Shown piece after piece: positions 10,039 through 19,549 of a stretch of DNA of 44,433 bases. This stretch comes from Methylococcaceae bacterium (GTDB lineage Bacteria; Pseudomonadota; Gammaproteobacteria; Methylococcales; Methylomonadaceae), in the NCBI GenBank assembly GCA_014191975.1, contig BJHG01000009.1, positions 1 through 44,433 on the forward strand, written 5' to 3'. Position numbers and translations under genes: made by a program. A model generated the notes under the pieces. It saw only the letters and a program-made list of their open reading frames with translations, did no database searches and was not told where the DNA came from. How positions within the stretch are numbered: the first letter of the stretch is position 1; the number at the start of each line of letters is the position of its first letter.

Positions 10039-13000
10039 TATTTTAAATTGTGTCAAATTAGCATTTCCACACCTGAAAAACTTTGCACATCACGTTACTT
10101 TTTGGGCATTGATTTTAATTGTTGTTGGTTTTTTAGGCATCAGTTTTTTCTTTTCTAAAATCGAAAATTATAAAAACGATTTAGCAAACCAATTAAGTCA
10201 AGTTATTGAAGCACCAGTAAAAATAGGTAAATTACATGCACGATTGCGAGGCATTCAACCCGAATTACAACTTTCAGAATTAGATATTGCTGCTGAAAAA
10301 ATTCAGCTTAAAGAAATTCGATTGGGTGTTGATTTTTGGCAATTACTTTCAAATAAAAACCTACTTTCTGCAACATCTATAACTTTAATTGGTGCAAAAA
10401 TTACTTTGATTCGTCACGCCGACGATAGCATTACGCTAGAAGGCTTGAAGGCAAGTGAAGGTCAACCAACTTGGCTGTTACAAGGAAAATATCTTCTTTT
10501 ACAAAGTTCTATAACCTGGCGTGATGAAAAATTAAATAAGCCACAGAGACAAATTACACCTGTCAATTTAGCAATTATCAATGAGGGTGAAAATCATCGA
10601 ATCAATTTGCTTACACAATTACAAAAAACAGAATTATTACGCGTATCACTTGATTTTTCGGGGAATCCCTTTGATTTAAAAGCGTTAAGTGGTAGCGTTT
10701 TTATTGAAGGTAAAAATTTAAAACTTAGTGAATTTTCAGGTTTTGAGCTGCCTTTATCGCTCAAAATTACTGATGGAATTGCAAATATAAAAGCATGGGT
10801 CAATTTAGAAAACGGTCAATTTGATTCGCTTAATGGTGACGTTAAATTACAAAATGTTTCATTTAATCGTCCACAACATTCGATTTTTAAACTTAGTGAA
10901 TTCGCCAGTAATTTTAAAATCAAATGTCAAAATGCATCGTGGCAAGTTGCGCTGCCGAAATTTGAAATTTCCACCCCTGAAATTGAGTTCAATGGTGCGA
11001 TTTTAGCGAATGTGAATTTCAATAATTCTAACGAAAATAGCGTTGGTTTATTTTTAGAAAAACTTGAAATTGCACCGCTAATTCCAATTGTGAATTTTTT
11101 TACCGAATCACCAATTGAGCTAAATAAATTTAGTGGCGTACTGACAAATTTACGTTTATTCACAAAACCTACACAACACAAAATAGCCATTGATACTGCT
11201 TTTGATGATTTGAAAATCAGCGTTGCAAATCTAACGATGGCGCATTTAAATGGATATTTACATGGCGATGAACTTACAGGAACATTGCAACTAAATTCTG
11301 AAAAATTAGCATTTCATGCACCAACTTTGTTTCGTGAAGTTTTACCAGAAATTCAATTAGAAACCGTTTTAAATTGGCGGCAAACTGCTGAAGAATGGCA
11401 GATTTCTAGTGGCAAAATTATTTTAAATAATCGAGATATTCCCAGTCAAAGTACGTTGAAATTAACATTGCCGAAAAATGGTGATGCGTTTATGGATTTA
11501 CAAACGAAATTTGAAATTCATGATGCAATGCAAACGTGGCGATATTTACCCATCGGAATTATGGATAAAGGTGTCGTCGAATGGCTTGATAAAGCGTTTG
11601 AAAAAGGGCAAGTTAAAAATGGACAGTTTTTGCTTTACGGCTTACTGAAAGATTTTCCGTTTGAAAAAGGGCAGGGCGTATTTGAGATTTTGTTTGACGC
11701 CGAAAATGCTCGGCTTAATTACGCACCAGATTGGTTACCACTTGATAATTTGACTGCTTTTGTGCGGTTTTATCAAGATAGTTTACAAATTAATTTATCA
11801 GGCATGGCGCAAAATGCGACGCTGAAATCAGCTGAAATAACTATTCCCTCGATGTCTACAAGTAATTATGTTGGCATTATTGGCGAAGCAGAAGGTGAAA
11901 TTTCACAAGTTTTAGATTTTATGCGACAAACACCTTTGAAGTCACGAGTAGATTCAGTTTTAACGGCTATTTCACCTGTTGGAAAAACCGATGTTTCACT
12001 CAATTTACAAATTCCATTGATTGAAAATCTTACATCAAAAGTAAATGGTTCTGCAAAATTTCAAAATGCAAAACTTAACGTTAAATCCCTCGATTTACCG
12101 GTTAAGGCACTAAATGGCATTTTAAAATTTACTGAAAACGGGGTGTTTAGTGAAACGATTTCGGCGGTAGCATTAAATCATCCAATTAAAATTCGCTTAC
12201 AAAGTAATGACGTACAAACTACGGTTTACGTTATCGGTAATACGAATGTTGACGATTTATTTAATCAGTTAAAAATTTTACCGCTCACGCAATTAAATTC
12301 AAAAACAAAGTGGATTGAAGGTGGAAGCGATTACGATTTAACACTGAATTTACCTTACACAGAAGCCGCTCCAACTTTGCAAATTCAATCGATGTTAATG
12401 GGGATTTCGTTAAATTTACCTACGGAATTGGCAAAATCGAAATTGCAAAAGATCCCACTTTCTATGAATCTCACGCTCGGAGATGATGTGTTATTACCAT
12501 TGGTGTTGAATTATAACGATCACTTAAAAGCGGCTGTAAATATAGACATTAAAAATAAAAAATTAGAGCGTGGCACGATTTTATTAGGTGATGGTGAAGT
12601 TGATTTTCCTGATTCGCAAGGTTTGAACTTAAAAATTTCGCGCAATAATTTGGCATTGCAAGATTGGCTTGGATTAGCGTCAGCAAGTGCAGAAAATAGT
12701 GTAGATGGCATTCAAACTATTTCTATTTATAGTCCAAATGCACGTTGGAAACAAATTGACTTAGGAGAGCTTTATTTAATTGTAAAGCATAAAAGTGAAG
12801 GCTGGCTGGGTGATTTAAAAAGTTCATTTGCAACTGGCATTGTGCAATTTAAAAACAATTCAACGCTTCAATTGGAATTTGAAAAACTTGATTTAGCCTT
12901 TTTTAAAAAATTACAAGACAATAACGAAATAAAAAATGAAGTACCTTCAACAACCGAATATACGAAAAAATTACCGACCTTGTTTTTGCAAAGTGCAAGC

Positions 13001-13843
13001 ACGTTTTGGAACGATAAACCACTTGGTAAATTGACTGTTGAAACAACACCATTTGAAAACGGAATTCTATTTAAAATCATTGATTTGCTATCAACCACGC
13101 ATCATTTATCGATGACAGGGGAATGGCAAAATCTACATTCAAAATTGAATGGCACGTTAGAATTTTTTAACGCTGGTTTGTTATTTTCAAATTTAGGTAT
13201 TACAAAAGATATTGCAGAAACTTCTGGCACGGCAAAACTCAAATTAAATTGGCAAGGTTCACCAAAACAATTTGGGTTAGAAAAATTACGGGGACAAATT
13301 GATTTGGATTTGCAAAATGGACGAATTTTGAGTATTGAGCCAGGTCTGGGACGAATTTTAGGTGTTTTAGCATTAGAACAATGGATTAAGCGTTTGCAGC
13401 TCGATTTTAGTGACGTGTATTCTGAAGGTTTGACGTTTGATAATATCAATGGACATTTTGAACTATTGCAAGGCAAAGCCAGTACACAAAATTTAATGGT
13501 TGATGCTATTCCCGCCAAAATCTTACTTAAAGGTGACACGGATTTTGTGCATGAAAATGTGGATTATTTAGTAAATGTCACGCCTAAAAGTGCGGATGCC
13601 GTTCCTATTGCTGGTACAATTGTGGCGAAAATAATGAGCATTGCGGGAAAAACTTTGACTGGTAAAGATCAAGAGGGATTTTTCTTTGGCTCACAATATC
13701 ACATCAAAGGTTTATGGGGGAATATCGACGTGATTCCTGTCCATGAAAACGACGGTTTAATACAAAAAACATGGCATGGGATAACCGACTTTCCATGGCT
13801 AAACCAGAAACTTAATTCAAAAGAGGCTTATCATCATGACTAA
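10022..13843 (+). CDS. yhdP: YhdP-family AsmA-like inner membrane protein (DUF3971)
   Basis: A giant 1273-residue protein with one N-terminal membrane helix (about residues 27-46, ALILIVVGFLGISFFF). A long periplasmic region rich in beta strands follows. YhdP belongs with TamB and YdbH to the bridge-like proteins proposed to carry phospholipids between inner and outer membrane. Family features seen: the N-terminal VIEAPVKIGKLHARLRG segment, central repeats of AsmA/DUF3971 type, and the C-terminal block LEPGLGRILGVLALEQWIKRL-like (here SIEPGLGRILGVLALEQWI), followed by AVPIAGTIVAKIMSIAGKTL. It starts inside the photolyase gene and overlaps the amidase gene by 8 bases, implying one transcript. 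The full length is close to the E. coli protein. Confidence 0.88.
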   Translation: MLQKNSILNCVKLAFPHLKNFAHHVTFWALILIVVGFLGISFFFSKIENYKNDLANQLSQVIEAPVKIGKLHARLRGIQPELQLSELDIAAEKIQLKEIRLGVDFWQLLSNKNLLSATSITLIGAKITLIRHADDSITLEGLKASEGQPTWLLQGKYLLLQSSITWRDEKLNKPQRQITPVNLAIINEGENHRINLLTQLQKTELLRVSLDFSGNPFDLKALSGSVFIEGKNLKLSEFSGFELPLSLKITDGIANIKAWVNLENGQFDSLNGDVKLQNVSFNRPQHSIFKLSEFASNFKIKCQNASWQVALPKFEISTPEIEFNGAILANVNFNNSNENSVGLFLEKLEIAPLIPIVNFFTESPIELNKFSGVLTNLRLFTKPTQHKIAIDTAFDDLKISVANLTMAHLNGYLHGDELTGTLQLNSEKLAFHAPTLFREVLPEIQLETVLNWRQTAEEWQISSGKIILNNRDIPSQSTLKLTLPKNGDAFMDLQTKFEIHDAMQTWRYLPIGIMDKGVVEWLDKAFEKGQVKNGQFLLYGLLKDFPFEKGQGVFEILFDAENARLNYAPDWLPLDNLTAFVRFYQDSLQINLSGMAQNATLKSAEITIPSMSTSNYVGIIGEAEGEISQVLDFMRQTPLKSRVDSVLTAISPVGKTDVSLNLQIPLIENLTSKVNGSAKFQNAKLNVKSLDLPVKALNGILKFTENGVFSETISAVALNHPIKIRLQSNDVQTTVYVIGNTNVDDLFNQLKILPLTQLNSKTKWIEGGSDYDLTLNLPYTEAAPTLQIQSMLMGISLNLPTELAKSKLQKIPLSMNLTLGDDVLLPLVLNYNDHLKAAVNIDIKNKKLERGTILLGDGEVDFPDSQGLNLKISRNNLALQDWLGLASASAENSVDGIQTISIYSPNARWKQIDLGELYLIVKHKSEGWLGDLKSSFATGIVQFKNNSTLQLEFEKLDLAFFKKLQDNNEIKNEVPSTTEYTKKLPTLFLQSASTFWNDKPLGKLTVETTPFENGILFKIIDLLSTTHHLSMTGEWQNLHSKLNGTLEFFNAGLLFSNLGITKDIAETSGTAKLKLNWQGSPKQFGLEKLRGQIDLDLQNGRILSIEPGLGRILGVLALEQWIKRLQLDFSDVYSEGLTFDNINGHFELLQGKASTQNLMVDAIPAKILLKGDTDFVHENVDYLVNVTPKSADAVPIAGTIVAKIMSIAGKTLTGKDQEGFFFGSQYHIKGLWGNIDVIPVHENDGLIQKTWHGITDFPWLNQKLNSKEAYHHD

Positions 13844-14654
13844 ATGTGCCGCCATTCAAATGGCATCAAGTCCCAGTATTAGTGCAAATTTATTAGAAGC
13901 TGAAAAGCTCATCGCTGAAGCGGTAAAAGCAGGTGCGAAATTAGTCGCGTTACCTGAAAATTTTGCGTTAATGGGTGATCACGAACAAGATAAAATTAAA
14001 GTAAAAGAAACTGACGGGTTAGGTATTATTCAAAGCTTCTTAGAGAATACTGCAAAAAAATATGCTGTGTGGATTGTTGGTGGCACGATTCCGATTGCGG
14101 GCGACTATGGAAATAAAGTTCGGGCTGCGTGTTTAATTTATAACGATAAAGGCCAACGTGTTGCGCGTTATGACAAAGTACATTTATTTGACGTTCATGT
14201 TCCGAATACCAACGAAGTTTATCGTGAATCGGATTCCATTGAGTCAGGCAATGATTTTCTCGTGGTCGATACACCCTTCGGACGTATGGGCGTAGCGGTT
14301 TGTTATGATTTACGTTTTCCTGAGTTTTTCCGAAAAATGAGTGAGCAAGGTGTTGATTTTATCGTGATTCCTTCGGCATTTACGGCTGAAACAGGTGCAG
14401 CACATTGGGAATTATTGTTGCGGGCGCGTGCAATTGAAAACCTATGTTATGTGATTGCGCCAAATCAAGGCGGATTTCATAAAAACGGTCGTAGGACATT
14501 TGGGCATAGCATGATTATTGATCCGTGGGGTGTGGTTTTAGATTGCTACAAAACAGGTAGTGGTTTTGTCTCAGCTGAAATTGAGCATGATCGTATCGTT
14601 AAAATTCGTGCGGGTTTTCCTGTTTTAACACACCGTCGTTTTTTCTGTGAATAA
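13836..14654 (+). CDS. Carbon-nitrogen hydrolase, Nit-type (probable deaminated glutathione amidase)
   Basis: A 272-residue nitrilase-superfamily amidase. The Glu-Lys-Cys catalytic triad is in place: Glu in LVALPENFALMG (residue 41), Lys in ARYDKVHLFDVHVP, and Cys in GVAVCYDLRFPE. The HLFDVHVP segment and the C-terminal GHSMIIDPWGVVLD are characteristic of the Nit1/NIT2-type branch, whose bacterial members repair deaminated glutathione; this substrate is inferred from family and the common yhdP-nit linkage. An omega-amidase activity is the alternative. It begins 8 bases inside yhdP, so it is probably translated from the same message. Confidence 0.9.
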   Translation: MTKCAAIQMASSPSISANLLEAEKLIAEAVKAGAKLVALPENFALMGDHEQDKIKVKETDGLGIIQSFLENTAKKYAVWIVGGTIPIAGDYGNKVRAACLIYNDKGQRVARYDKVHLFDVHVPNTNEVYRESDSIESGNDFLVVDTPFGRMGVAVCYDLRFPEFFRKMSEQGVDFIVIPSAFTAETGAAHWELLLRARAIENLCYVIAPNQGGFHKNGRRTFGHSMIIDPWGVVLDCYKTGSGFVSAEIEHDRIVKIRAGFPVLTHRRFFCE

Positions 14655-14655
14655 A

Positions 14656-15243
14656 ATGAAAGTAAAATTGATTTTTTTAGTTTTAATAAGTGGTTTAGTT
14701 GCGTGTGGTGCAGTAGAAAATAGCCGTTACCGCAATACTGTAATGCTTGAAAAACCACCTGTTTTGGCATTACAAAAAACACCGAAAAATGCCGTGATTG
14801 ATGACAGTATTGAACCGAAAAAACAACTCGGTGGCTTAGATGAAAAAGTGGTTTTTCTTGATGAAAGCCCCTCAAAGTTATTACTGAAATTACCTGTGAT
14901 CGATGCGTGGCGATTACTCGGAACGGCGATGCGTCAGAGCGATATGAAAGTCACTGATTATGACAAAGCTAAACATCTGTATTACGTCAGTTATAAATCG
15001 CAAGGAATGCTGAGTGGGATTGTTGGATTTTTGAATAAAGATGTAAGTGAAGTGATTTATTTGCTCACGCTTGAACCGAAAGATGATGAAACAGTTATTA
15101 GGGCTACACTTGCAAGTAATCATGAACAACGTGAAAGTGCCAATAATAATCCTGATGGCGTTTATGAAAATCCTGCTGAAGACAGTAATGGCTTGATTGA
15201 ACATTTGTTTCATGTGTTGCGAGATGATGTAAAAACCGAATAA
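14656..15243 (+). CDS. BamC-like outer membrane lipoprotein
   Basis: From ATG 14656 the product is 195 residues; an in-frame GTG at 14647, which overlaps the amidase gene, would add three. The start MKVKLIFLVLISGLVACGAV is a lipoprotein signal with lipobox LVAC, giving a mature N-terminal Cys at about residue 17. The middle part (LKLPVIDAWRLLGTAMRQSD, then VTDYDKAKHLYYVSY) matches the helix-grip domain of BamC/NlpB, an accessory lipoprotein of the beta-barrel assembly machine. E. coli BamC is longer with two such domains; only one is evident here. The usual dapA neighbour is absent. The BamC assignment rests on pattern only. Confidence 0.68.
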   Translation: MKVKLIFLVLISGLVACGAVENSRYRNTVMLEKPPVLALQKTPKNAVIDDSIEPKKQLGGLDEKVVFLDESPSKLLLKLPVIDAWRLLGTAMRQSDMKVTDYDKAKHLYYVSYKSQGMLSGIVGFLNKDVSEVIYLLTLEPKDDETVIRATLASNHEQRESANNNPDGVYENPAEDSNGLIEHLFHVLRDDVKTE

Positions 15244-15283
15244 TTTTTAACAAATTTTTTAACTTTAACAAGAGAATATACCT

Positions 15284-15955
15284 ATGATTGAAAATTGGAT
15301 TGCACCATCTATTTTGTCTGCGAACTTTGCAAAATTGGGCGAAGAAGTAGACAACGTTTTAAAAGCGGGCGCAGATGTGGTGCATTTTGATGTGATGGAT
15401 AATCACTTTGTACCGAATTTAACGATTGGACCTTTGGTGTGCGAAGCACTACGCAAACACGGTGTGACTGCGCCCATTGATGTGCATTTGATGGTTGAAC
15501 CTGTGGATCGTTTGATTCCAGATTTTGCCAAAGCTGGTGCGAGCATTATCACGTTTCACCCTGAAGCTTCGACGCACATTGACCGCACGTTGCAGCTGAT
15601 TAAAGACCACGGTTGTCAAGCGGGTTTGGTTTTCAATCCAGGCACGCCGTTACATTATTTGGATTACGTTATGGACAAAATCGACATTATTTTGTTGATG
15701 TCTGTGAATCCAGGTTTTGGCGGTCAATCGTTCATTCCGTCTGCGTTGACGAAATTGCGTGAAGTCAGAAAGCGCATCGACGAAAGCGATCGTAACATTC
15801 GTTTAGAAATCGACGGCGGCGTGAAAGTAGACAACATCCGCGAAATCAAAGCGGCTGGTGCGGACACATTTGTTGCGGGTTCGGCGATTTTTAGCCAACC
15901 TGATTACAAAAAAGTCATCGACGAAATGCGCGCTGAATTAGCGAAAGCAGTTTAA
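15284..15955 (+). CDS. rpe: Ribulose-phosphate 3-epimerase
   Basis: Interconverts ribulose 5-phosphate and xylulose 5-phosphate in the pentose phosphate pathway (and Calvin cycle where present). 223 residues form a TIM barrel. Visible signatures: [16 protein letters not shown] near the start, [20 protein letters not shown] with the metal-binding His and Asp, [24 protein letters not shown] for phosphate binding, and [18 protein letters not shown] precedes the ATG. It is followed after 3 bases by gph, the common rpe-gph arrangement of gammaproteobacteria. Confidence 0.97.
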   Translation: MIENWIAPSILSANFAKLGEEVDNVLKAGADVVHFDVMDNHFVPNLTIGPLVCEALRKHGVTAPIDVHLMVEPVDRLIPDFAKAGASIITFHPEASTHIDRTLQLIKDHGCQAGLVFNPGTPLHYLDYVMDKIDIILLMSVNPGFGGQSFIPSALTKLREVRKRIDESDRNIRLEIDGGVKVDNIREIKAAGADTFVAGSAIFSQPDYKKVIDEMRAELAKAV

Positions 15956-15958
15956 AAA

Positions 15959-16630
15959 ATGTCAGCGAGATTGATTGTTTTTGACTTAGATGGGACGTTG
16001 ATTGATTCTGCGCCTGATTTGGTGGAAGCGGTCAATTTCGCGTTGACGAAACTCGATAAACCAACGCATTCGCAAGCCACAATTCAGCAATGGATTGGCA
16101 ATGGCGCGGATGTGTTGGTGAAACGGGCGTTGCTCAATAATTGGCACGTTGGCGAAATTCCAGACGATTTTGAAATTGCATTCGAGTTATTTAAAACCTA
16201 TTACGCCGAACACGATTGGGTTCACAGTCGATTGTACGATGGCGTTTTGGAAACGTTGCAAACGCTGAAAAATGCCGATTTTAAATTAGCGTGTGTGACC
16301 AATAAAACCGGACGCTTCACCAATCCGTTAATGGAAACAGGGGGGCTTGCGCCGTATTTTGATTTCATTGCGTCGGGCGATACGTTTGTAGAAATGAAAC
16401 CAGAACCGTTGCCATTATTGGAGACAGCAAAATTATTTAATGTTGTGCCTGAAAATGCGTGGATGATTGGCGATTCGATTAACGATATTTCAGCGGGAAA
16501 ACGAGCAGGATTTAAAACAATCGCCGTTTCGTACGGTTACGCGGGACAACATTCAATGGCAGATTTGAACGCTGACTACACGGTGAATGCCATATTAGAA
16601 ATTGTAGATTTAATTAAAAATGAAATTTAA
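15959..16630 (+). CDS. gph: Phosphoglycolate phosphatase (HAD family)
   Basis: Removes phosphate from 2-phosphoglycolate formed during DNA repair or by oxygenase side reactions. 223 residues of the HAD superfamily: motif [16 protein letters not shown] (nucleophile Asp at 9 and acid/base Asp at 11), motif II in LACVTNK, and motif III Lys in MKPEPLP with [16 protein letters not shown]. The rpe-gph linkage supports the assignment over other small HAD phosphatases. Its last 11 bases overlap the start of mnmG, so the two genes are probably coupled. Confidence 0.92.
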   Translation: MSARLIVFDLDGTLIDSAPDLVEAVNFALTKLDKPTHSQATIQQWIGNGADVLVKRALLNNWHVGEIPDDFEIAFELFKTYYAEHDWVHSRLYDGVLETLQTLKNADFKLACVTNKTGRFTNPLMETGGLAPYFDFIASGDTFVEMKPEPLPLLETAKLFNVVPENAWMIGDSINDISAGKRAGFKTIAVSYGYAGQHSMADLNADYTVNAILEIVDLIKNEI

Positions 16631-18491
16631 AAAAGAATTTGACGTTATTGTAGTTGGCGGCGGTCACGCTGGAACTGAAGCCGCTTTAGCTGCCGCGCGA
16701 ACTGGCGCACAAACTTTATTACTCACCCAAAATATCGATACGCTCGGACAAATGAGCTGCAATCCTGCCATCGGCGGCATTGGCAAAGGGCATTTAGTCA
16801 AAGAAATCGACGCGCTTGGCGGCATCATGGCGAAAGCAATTGATGTCGGCGGCATTCAATTTCGGATTTTAAACGCCAGCAAAGGCCCTGCCGTTCGTGC
16901 CACTCGCGCTCAAGCGGATCGCCAACTTTATAAACAAGCGATTCGCACCGCTTTGGAAAATCAGTCAAATTTGATGTTATTTCAACAAACGGTTGCCGAT
17001 TTAATTATTGAAGGCACAAAAGTCGTTGGCGTGAAAACACAAATGGGATTGGATTTTTCAGCGAAAGCGGTTGTTTTAACAGCAGGAACTTTTTTAGCCG
17101 GCAAAATCCATATCGGTTTGGAAAATTACAGCGGTGGACGCGCAGGCGACGCGGCTTCGATTACATTATCTGAACGGCTGCACGAATTACCGTTGCGAAT
17201 TGATCGTTTAAAAACAGGCACGCCGCCGCGAATTGATGCGCGAACGATTGATTTTTCTGTTTTGGAATTGCAACACGGCGACACGCCTGTTCCTGTATTT
17301 TCGTTTTTGGGCAAATCCGAACATCATCCGCGCCAAATTCCGTGCTATATCACGCGAACAAATGAAAAAACGCACGATATTATTCGCAATGGTTTAGACC
17401 GTTCGCCGCTTTACTCAGGCATTATCGAAGGTATTGGCCCCCGTTATTGTCCATCGATTGAAGATAAAATTGTCCGTTTTGCTGACCGTGATTCGCACCA
17501 AATTTTTATCGAACCCGAAGGCTTGAATACCCACGAAATTTACCCGAATGGCATTTCAACGAGTTTGCCGTTTGATGTGCAATATGAATTTGTGCGGTCG
17601 ATGCTCGGTTTTGAAAACGCTGAAATTATGCGTCCAGGTTATGCGATTGAATATGATTTTTTTGATCCGCGAGATTTAAAAAGTTCGCTTGAAAATAAAC
17701 ATTTGGACGGGCTATTTTTCGCAGGGCAAATCAACGGTACGACGGGTTACGAAGAAGCCGCCGCGCAAGGTTTGATTGCAGGTTTGAATGCGGCACGTTT
17801 GACGCGAGGCGAAGAAAGTTGGTGTCCGCGTCGTGACGAGGCTTACATTGGCGTGATGATTGACGATTTGATTACGCGCGGCACGCAAGAACCTTATCGA
17901 ATGTTCACCAGCCGCGCGGAATATCGGTTGTTGTTGCGCGAAGATAATGCTGATTTGCGTTTGACTGAAAAAGGGCGCGAGTTGAATTTGGTTGATAATG
18001 AACGTTGGCAAGCCTTTGAAATGAAACGTGAAAACATCGATAAATTGCAAACTGCGTTGAAACAAAAATGGATTCATACGGACACCGAAAATGCCGCGCA
18101 AGTCGAAACGTTTTGGGGGAAAACCTTAAATAAAGAAGCAAATTTAACCGAATTATTGCGTCGTCCTGAAGTGGATATTAAAAATTTAGTTTCGTTTTTA
18201 GACGAAGATGAAATTTTTGCTGAAGACGTGGCGGAACAAGTTGAAATTCAAGCGAAATATCAAGGTTATATCATGCGCCAACAAGCGGAAATAGCCAAAT
18301 CTTTGCGACACGAACATTTAAAATTATCAGTGACGTTGGATTATAAAGAAGTTTCAGGTTTGTCGAATGAAGTGAGTGAAAAGTTGCAAAAACAACGCCC
18401 AGAAACTTTGGGGCAAGCCTCGCGAATGCAGGGAATTACGCCAGCGGCGATTTCGTTATTGTTAGTTTATTTGAAAAAGAAAGCAGGGTAA
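16620..18491 (+). CDS. mnmG: tRNA uridine-5-carboxymethylaminomethyl synthesis enzyme MnmG
   Basis: With MnmE it installs the (carboxymethyl)aminomethyl group on U34 of certain tRNAs. 623 residues are the usual length. The FAD-binding start [21 protein letters not shown], the [22 protein letters not shown] block, [35 protein letters not shown], and the C-terminal MnmE/tRNA-binding [17 protein letters not shown] are all present. In many relatives mnmG is followed directly by rsmG and parAB, often close to the replication origin; here about 2.7 kb of accessory DNA separates them. Confidence 0.98.
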   Translation: MKFKKEFDVIVVGGGHAGTEAALAAARTGAQTLLLTQNIDTLGQMSCNPAIGGIGKGHLVKEIDALGGIMAKAIDVGGIQFRILNASKGPAVRATRAQADRQLYKQAIRTALENQSNLMLFQQTVADLIIEGTKVVGVKTQMGLDFSAKAVVLTAGTFLAGKIHIGLENYSGGRAGDAASITLSERLHELPLRIDRLKTGTPPRIDARTIDFSVLELQHGDTPVPVFSFLGKSEHHPRQIPCYITRTNEKTHDIIRNGLDRSPLYSGIIEGIGPRYCPSIEDKIVRFADRDSHQIFIEPEGLNTHEIYPNGISTSLPFDVQYEFVRSMLGFENAEIMRPGYAIEYDFFDPRDLKSSLENKHLDGLFFAGQINGTTGYEEAAAQGLIAGLNAARLTRGEESWCPRRDEAYIGVMIDDLITRGTQEPYRMFTSRAEYRLLLREDNADLRLTEKGRELNLVDNERWQAFEMKRENIDKLQTALKQKWIHTDTENAAQVETFWGKTLNKEANLTELLRRPEVDIKNLVSFLDEDEIFAEDVAEQVEIQAKYQGYIMRQQAEIAKSLRHEHLKLSVTLDYKEVSGLSNEVSEKLQKQRPETLGQASRMQGITPAAISLLLVYLKKKAG

Positions 18492-18580
18492 GTTCACACA
18501 AAATAACAATCTTCGACGCGATTTTTTAATTAACCAATTGCGCTGTTTTTAAACGTTTCCAGATACTCAAAACTTAAATC

Positions 18581-18871
18581 ATGGCTAAATCACTCTTAGA
18601 GCAACTCCCAGAAATCGTTTCAAAAGGTCGGCAAGTTGCTGAAAAAATTCTTGAAAGCCTCGAAGGAAAACACCGTGTTGGTTTGTAAACTCGTGAATAG
18701 GGTTTACCTGCAAAAGATACTGCCGCCAGTGATTGGCACAAAAAAATGCAACGCTATCTGAATTGTGTGAGTTTTCTAAATTACGCACGAGTGCCTCATC
18801 AAAATTGCAAAATAGCTTACTGTAAATTGAATTGTTATTTTGAAAACAAAAATCTAACGAAAAATTGGTAA
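18581..18871 (+). pseudogene. Relic with the N-terminus of a site-specific DNA methyltransferase
   Basis: An ATG at 18581 opens a frame of 35 codons (MAKSLLEQLPEIVSKGRQVA, then EKILESLEGKHRVGL). It stops at TAA 18686-18688 and TAG 18698-18700, but the same frame then continues with GLPAKDTAASDW and further codons to 18871. The start resembles the short leader of Mod-type (type III-like) adenine methyltransferases, in which HRVGLQTREW-type sequence is expected where the two stops lie. TAA for CAA and TAG for TGG would each be a single change. The catalytic domain is absent, so only a fragment was kept. The methyltransferase match is from memory of the family and is moderate. Confidence 0.45.
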
Positions 18872-18955
18872 AGTTTGCGGGGAATGATGATAACTAAAGA
18901 AGATTTAAAGCAAGAAATTGAACAACTCGATTCAGCTTTTTTTGGAGAAAAAATA

Positions 18956-19111
18956 ATGCAAACAATTACTTTCACAGCAAATGATCAAATTGGGCAGTTG
19001 TTACACACAATCGCAATGGAAAATAATAAGCCAACAAGCGAAGTAATTGCCGATTCATTGCGTTATTATTCTGAAATGCTGCAAAAGAGAAAATGGCAGC
19101 AGCAAATCTAA
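18956..19111 (+). CDS. Ribbon-helix-helix antitoxin, C-terminally truncated
   Basis: Starts at ATG 18956 behind a strong GGAGA 7 bases upstream. The 51 residues (MQTITFTANDQIGQLLHTIA...EVIADSLRYYSEMLQ) have the beta strand plus two helices of a ribbon-helix-helix DNA-binding antitoxin. A TAA at 19109-19111 ends it. The same frame runs on as IASTLVAAQSLKENQLLEAS plus NADGL to 19187-19189, overlapping the toxin start by 11 bases as expected for an intact antitoxin, so the gene appears cut by one nonsense change. The frame is also open 5' to 18875; that part (MITKEDLKQEIEQLDSAF) looks like the start of another antitoxin-type protein and is probably not part of this one. Confidence 0.6.
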   Translation: MQTITFTANDQIGQLLHTIAMENNKPTSEVIADSLRYYSEMLQKRKWQQQI

Positions 19112-19178
19112 ATAGCTTCGACTTTGGTCGCCGCGCAAAGTTTGAAAGAGAATCAGTTATTAGAAGCGAGTAACGCAG

Positions 19179-19496
19179 ATGGGCTTTAAGCGTGGTGATG
19201 TGCATTTGGTGAATTTCAATCCATCAAAAGGCACTGAAGCGGGAAAAATTCGCCCCGCTTTGATTTTACAAACTAATGACTTAAATAACGTGAATCATCC
19301 CAGCTCAATCGTAATTCCATTTACAACACAAATTATTGCCGACGCAAAACCATTAAGATCGAACATTGCACCGCGTGGTTTGCTAAAACAATCGTCAGAC
19401 TTAATGCTTGATCAACCCAGGGCAATTGATAATCAGCGAATTACGTCCGAGCCGCTTGAGCAGTACATGAAAATTATTCTTGGGTTTGAAATGTGA
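19179..19496 (+). CDS. MazF/PemK-type endoribonuclease toxin
   Basis: A 105-residue toxin of the MazF/PemK/CcdB-like fold, which cleaves mRNA at short motifs. The signature is complete: FKRGDVHLVNFNPSKGTEAG, KIRPALILQTNDLNN, SSIVIPFTTQ, then SDLMLDQPRAIDNQRI. The RGDV start, the K-x-RPALI segment and the late D-Q-x-R residues are those of active family members, so the toxin seems intact although its antitoxin is truncated. The ATG lies 11 bases inside the presumed original antitoxin frame and has no strong Shine-Dalgarno, which suggests translation once depended on the antitoxin. Confidence 0.88.
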   Translation: MGFKRGDVHLVNFNPSKGTEAGKIRPALILQTNDLNNVNHPSSIVIPFTTQIIADAKPLRSNIAPRGLLKQSSDLMLDQPRAIDNQRITSEPLEQYMKIILGFEM

Positions 19497-19549
19497 TTTG
19501 ACGGATGAGCTACAGTAAAACAAATTGTTAAAACTAAAAAAGGAAAACA

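Noticed and set aside
13102-13539. A 145-codon minus-strand frame opposite yhdP
   Set aside because: It mirrors the conserved C-terminal coding region of yhdP and has no independent support.
18492-18580. Possible oriC beside mnmG
   Set aside because: The AT-rich gap has no DnaA boxes matching the consensus on either strand.
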